From Hoplostethus atlanticus (Eukaryota; Chordata; Actinopteri; Trachichthyiformes; Trachichthyidae): a stretch of 64,000 nucleotides of DNA. Each line of letters opens with the position of its first letter. Positions within the stretch are counted from its first letter, which is position 1. The stretch spans positions 3,715,501-3,779,500 of the forward strand of contig JAXDDX010000012.1 in the NCBI GenBank assembly GCA_034670405.1, read 5' to 3'. A program made the position numbers and the translations under genes. The notes under the pieces are model-generated. The model ran no database searches. It was not told the origin of the DNA and worked only from the letters and a program-made list of their open reading frames with translations. This document shows positions 60,213 to 64,000 of this stretch, piece after piece.

Positions 60213-63200
60213 GATACCTGTAGCATTAGACTTCTACACAAAATATCTTTAACATCCATGTTCTGTGACCTGGTTGTGTGAGATGTGCTAACCTTGGCTT
60301 TCCTACTCTTCTTCATAGACACAATTGGTTTGCCCTCACTTTTCCCATCAGTGCATTGTGCCAGCAGAGGTTCATTGAGGCTACAACCAGGTTATTCCCA
60401 TGGTAGTGCAGAAGAATATATTTGCAAACAACTGGTTATATTTATCACATGGCTTGAACCAGTGCCATGGACACTGCTAAAGAGAGGGGGGTTTAGAAAA
60501 TAAGCTAAAATATCCCACGGTCCCTAACTTTTTCCCAGGATTTTGATTGAGACGTGACTTCTTCCCCTATTTGCCTGTTTAAACCATTATTCACTATGGT
60601 CCATCATATTAGCCATGGGGATTTCATTTTGTTTTCATTACTGCTTCAGCTATTCGTCATGTATGATTATGGACGGTTAATATGTTGATATTGGCTCTCC
60701 CCCAAACAAATCCTGACTAGAGTTCTCAGGGCTGCAAAATAGTCGCAAATACCAACCTAGATGTTACATGTTTACTTAAATCATGAAGTGCTTTGATAAC
60801 AGCTGTGGAAAACAGAACTTTTTCCCCTCAAAAAATAGCGTAATATATGGATACTCTTGCTGCATTGCTGAAGTATTTTATTCATTTTTAAATGGCAGAT
60901 GGAGTGGTGAGAGACAGGAGAGTGAGGAGAATATGTGACGAGGCAATTTAAAGATGATTTAAAGGGGTCATATTATGGAAAACGGCTTATTCCTGGCCTT
61001 TTATTGCTGATTTAAATCTAAGAACAAGTAATTCACTTTTGGTTTTTTTCAAGACAATGGTTTATAAAGCTATTTTGAGGGTTAAAAGTGTGAATGTGTT
61101 TTATTTTATTTTTGGAGGGTAGCAGTGTTGGGACCAGTGTCCAGTGTCTGTTTTATAAGTCTGTCGAACGTGTCAGGCTCTCCATTAGTACAATCGTGTT
61201 TGGTTGTTTGCGCTGCGCTGTTTGGATGCAAATAGGTTGCATCCAATAATACATTGGCTAACTAGCTCAACAAAATTGTCAATCCTAGCTTGTCTGCAAG
61301 TTGTATTCAATAAGCTTATGGACATGAGCCATAAACAGACCGGCTACAGCAGAGAGCGTCGCTCACACACCCACATACACAAAACAAAGTACAATATTAC
61401 ACAGAATTGTTATCATTGAGAAACTAAGTGGAACCGCCTCAGCTGCCTCTTCCCATTCTGGGTCAGACTCCGGCTCAAACATGTACGGTCTCAGTGTTGG
61501 TTCTGGAGCGGCCGCCATGGTTATGGTAGATTTCTGCGTCAAGCTTATTTGTTTACCTTGAGCAGCATGAGCGCTCTGCTCTCCGCCTGTAAAAGTGTTA
61601 TAATTTTGTCAACCAATATAAGTTACCTGTTTTTTTTCTTCTAAAATGGTGAATATATCATGTGGAACTAAATCTTTCATGAAGATTTTGAAGATTTTTA
61701 AAAACCCTTTCTAAACCTATCCATACAGGTCTGTTTTACTCCAGTGTTTACATATATATCAAATGCAGCAAAGCTTTTACACCCTATAGGTAAAACACAT
61801 GCTTAGCTGAATGAAACGAATTAAATAAAGATGTCTTCAATCCAATAGATCCTACGTAAATAATGCCAGCAGTATACTTTCAGTGGGTGACAGTGTTTCA
61901 GCACATGGTGCAATACTGTAATTATGGATGGGACTTTTTAAACAGTGTACTCAAACCTACATGTGGTATGGACATTACCTGCCTGAATCTGCAGGACCAT
62001 TGGCAAGGTCCTGTTGAGTCGTCCTCCCTATAACTACCCTGACATTCAGACTGAATGGCCATTTAATTTATTGGCCTCCAGCTCAGCTCATTACTCAACA
62101 ATATCAAAGGACAAGTTTGGTGGATATTTTACTTTTTTTATGTAAAGTTGTGAAAGTAATTTGCGGTCTTCACATAGTCCTGAGGAGTATACTACAGGTA
62201 TATATTAGTTACCTGCACACTAATATAAAACATGCTGCACAGTCTTTAACATCTGATTGAACAGACACTGTCAGACTTAAGTACATGCACATTACTTGTA
62301 TGTCATAGCTCAAATGAGGTGTAAGTGGTAATACAAGTACATTTTTTAGTTTGTTTTCTCTAGGTGCCAGTCTTACAGACAGTGTTGAGAGCTGTATTAA
62401 GTCCATGTCTGGGATCTGCCCTACTTAGAAAATTATCATACATTACATGGGCCTCTTTTTCAAAACCGACGGGGTCACTGCCAGTGTGTTTCAACCTTAG
62501 GAACTGTGCATAAGGCAGGCCCCTTCTAAGTTTTAATCTGTAGGTTTGCAATAGAGGGTGGTAAATTTAAGTAGAGTAGAGTCCAACTTTTGTGTCCAGA
62601 AAAGACACTTGACCTCTGCACTGAATTTGATGGATGTAACCAAACCATTGATGTAGCACAGAAATTCATTGAATATATCCTACCCCCCAGAGTACAAATA
62701 CATCATCCAAGTTGTACTGCCATAGCAGTATGTGTTGAGAAAAGGGGTTATTGTCAAAGATACATTTTTACATATTGTCCATATCGTGCAAGAGGGGCTC
62801 TGTAAGGCTCTAATTTGAAGCCACAATGGGGTGTCCAGTAGGCTTCTCTAATTATTTGTGTACCTTAGGAAGTGTACACATCGCAGCATAGTCCTTTAAT
62901 AAGAAACCTGAGTTCTGATTGGGAAATAGGACCTTCAGTCAATGCATTATGAAGGAATGTGTCAATTTCCTTCTTAAACTGGGCCATGGGATTACTGTCC
63001 AGTTGAGCAAAAAGTACTTTTAACTCTTAACGGTTGTCTGGTGAGAGGAATCACTAGGTGGGGTATAGACCTGTACCTTATCCTTGTTATAGACATATTT
63101 AAGATTAACAACTCTATAAAACTGAAATAGTTCAACTTTAACCTTGAATTGATTAACGTTGGTAGGAGGATGTACCTCCGACCTAACCTTAGGGTCTGAG

Positions 63201-63324
63201 TTGTATTCCTCTTACCAAAGGCAATCCATACCATAGAATGACTGCATTCTGGTATGTCAACACTAGAGGGTGCTGACGTATCATCAATAAGGTTAGGAAA
63301 GTGAGCCTCTCTGCCCTTTCTCTC

Positions 63325-63367
<43 letters not shown>

Positions 63368-64000
63368 CCACACACATTTGGGTAAATGGGTTGCTGTTTC
63401 CAGAGAAACTTGATCCAGTGGCTTCTGAAGATGGCATGCAGCTTTGGTTTGAAGACTGAGAAAGAATTCAAACTTTTTTTTTTATACCTCCTCACTCTTT
63501 CTTTTGCTTATTTCTGCTTCTCCCATCAAAAGAGTTGGAAAAATGTAAAAATGTTTTTCCTTGTGTTGATGACCACTTTTTACCTAGGTTATAGTTTAAC
63601 AAGCTTTTTAAAAAGTATTTTCACTACTTCCTCCTTTACTGACACATAAATATGTTTTAGTTTGTTTGAGTAGCTAACAACATTGGCAAACCACTGCCAA
63701 TAACAATGTGACAGACTTCTGTGCTTTAGTTTTTTTAGGCAGCTAGCAAAATTGGCAAACCCCAACTAATTTACCCACATAAGTCTTTGCTAGTGCTGTG
63801 GCATCCCTCTAGAGATGGGTGGGTCTGCTTTTTTTGGACCCACACTTGACTTAGTATGCATGTTTGTGGGATCAGAGTGGCATTTATATGTAGCCTATAT
63901 AATTTCTTAAGTAAGTAGAAGAGTAGAACATTCAAGGAAAAATCCACCCTTAAACATTTTTAACACTTAAAAAACAGCTATTGGCCTTGTACCTTGCATT
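60213..64000. other. Right-hand intergenic stretch
   Basis: No gene is supportable. AAAGGGGTCATATTATGG at about 60962-60979 resembles one end of a common fish MITE, but no matching right end was seen. A GC-richer patch at 61431-61530 holds no clear frame. (TG)n lies at about 63329-63365. Short frames near 62590 and 63386 have no recognisable features. Confidence 0.45.
63329..63365 (+). repeat. (TG)n microsatellite
   Basis: About 18 TG units. Confidence 0.95.

Noticed and set aside
62590-63649. Short frames near 62590, 62992 and 63386
   Set aside because: No motif, splice support or codon bias; one crosses a TG microsatellite.

Overview
The window looks like nuclear DNA of a teleost fish. 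It has intron-split vertebrate genes with GT-AG junctions, abundant (AC)n, (GT)n and (CT)n microsatellites, and typical fish transposons (L2-type LINE, tRNA-like SINE, hAT, Tc1-like MITE, Ty3/gypsy, EnSpm/CACTA). I found no bacterial features, rRNA, tRNA genes or CRISPR arrays.

Left third (1-32.7 kb): a block of three host genes. The 5' half of nup58 (minus, seven exons, running off the left edge) lies head-to-head with mtmr6 (plus, 15 coding exons, complete, 657 codons), with 2.2 kb between the start codons. amer2 (plus, one coding exon, 696 codons) follows at 28.4 kb. From memory, NUP58, MTMR6 and AMER2 are also neighbours on human 13q12, so this is probably conserved synteny. The 10-kb gap between mtmr6 and amer2 holds a 5'-truncated L2 LINE, an isolated promoter-like cluster (CCAAT, TCACGTGA and a CDE/CHR-type pair) with a possible first exon, and many dinucleotide repeats.

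Middle (32.7-48 kb): a repeat-rich gap with a 268-bp (CT)n tract, then a two-exon beta-1,4-galactosyltransferase gene (minus). Just upstream of its start codon lies a decayed minus-strand Ty3/gypsy retroelement (40.5-47.7 kb). Two insertions are nested in or beside it: a 642-bp TIR element, and a young 2.8-kb LTR element whose LTRs are nearly identical. That element encodes only two CCHC zinc knuckles and a Pro/Glu/Ala-rich repeat region.

Right third (48-64 kb): 48,019-58,116 reads as one 10.1-kb EnSpm/CACTA-type DNA transposon, with CACTGTAAA inverted ends and a 2-bp TG flank on each side. It carries two minus-strand genes: a C2H2-finger, Tnp2-like transposase broken by several frameshifts and a repeat insertion, and downstream of it an apparently intact four-exon gene (511 aa) of the fish 'SAMD3-like' family. 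A 382-bp MITE lies inside it. A 1.98-kb hAT-type element with an 8-bp target duplication follows at 58.2-60.2 kb. The last 3.8 kb shows no gene that I can support.

The host genes act separately: nuclear-pore channel (nup58), PI3P/PI(3,5)P2 dephosphorylation (mtmr6), APC/Wnt regulation at the plasma membrane (amer2) and Golgi galactosylation (b4galt-like). The mobile elements account for most of the remaining structure.
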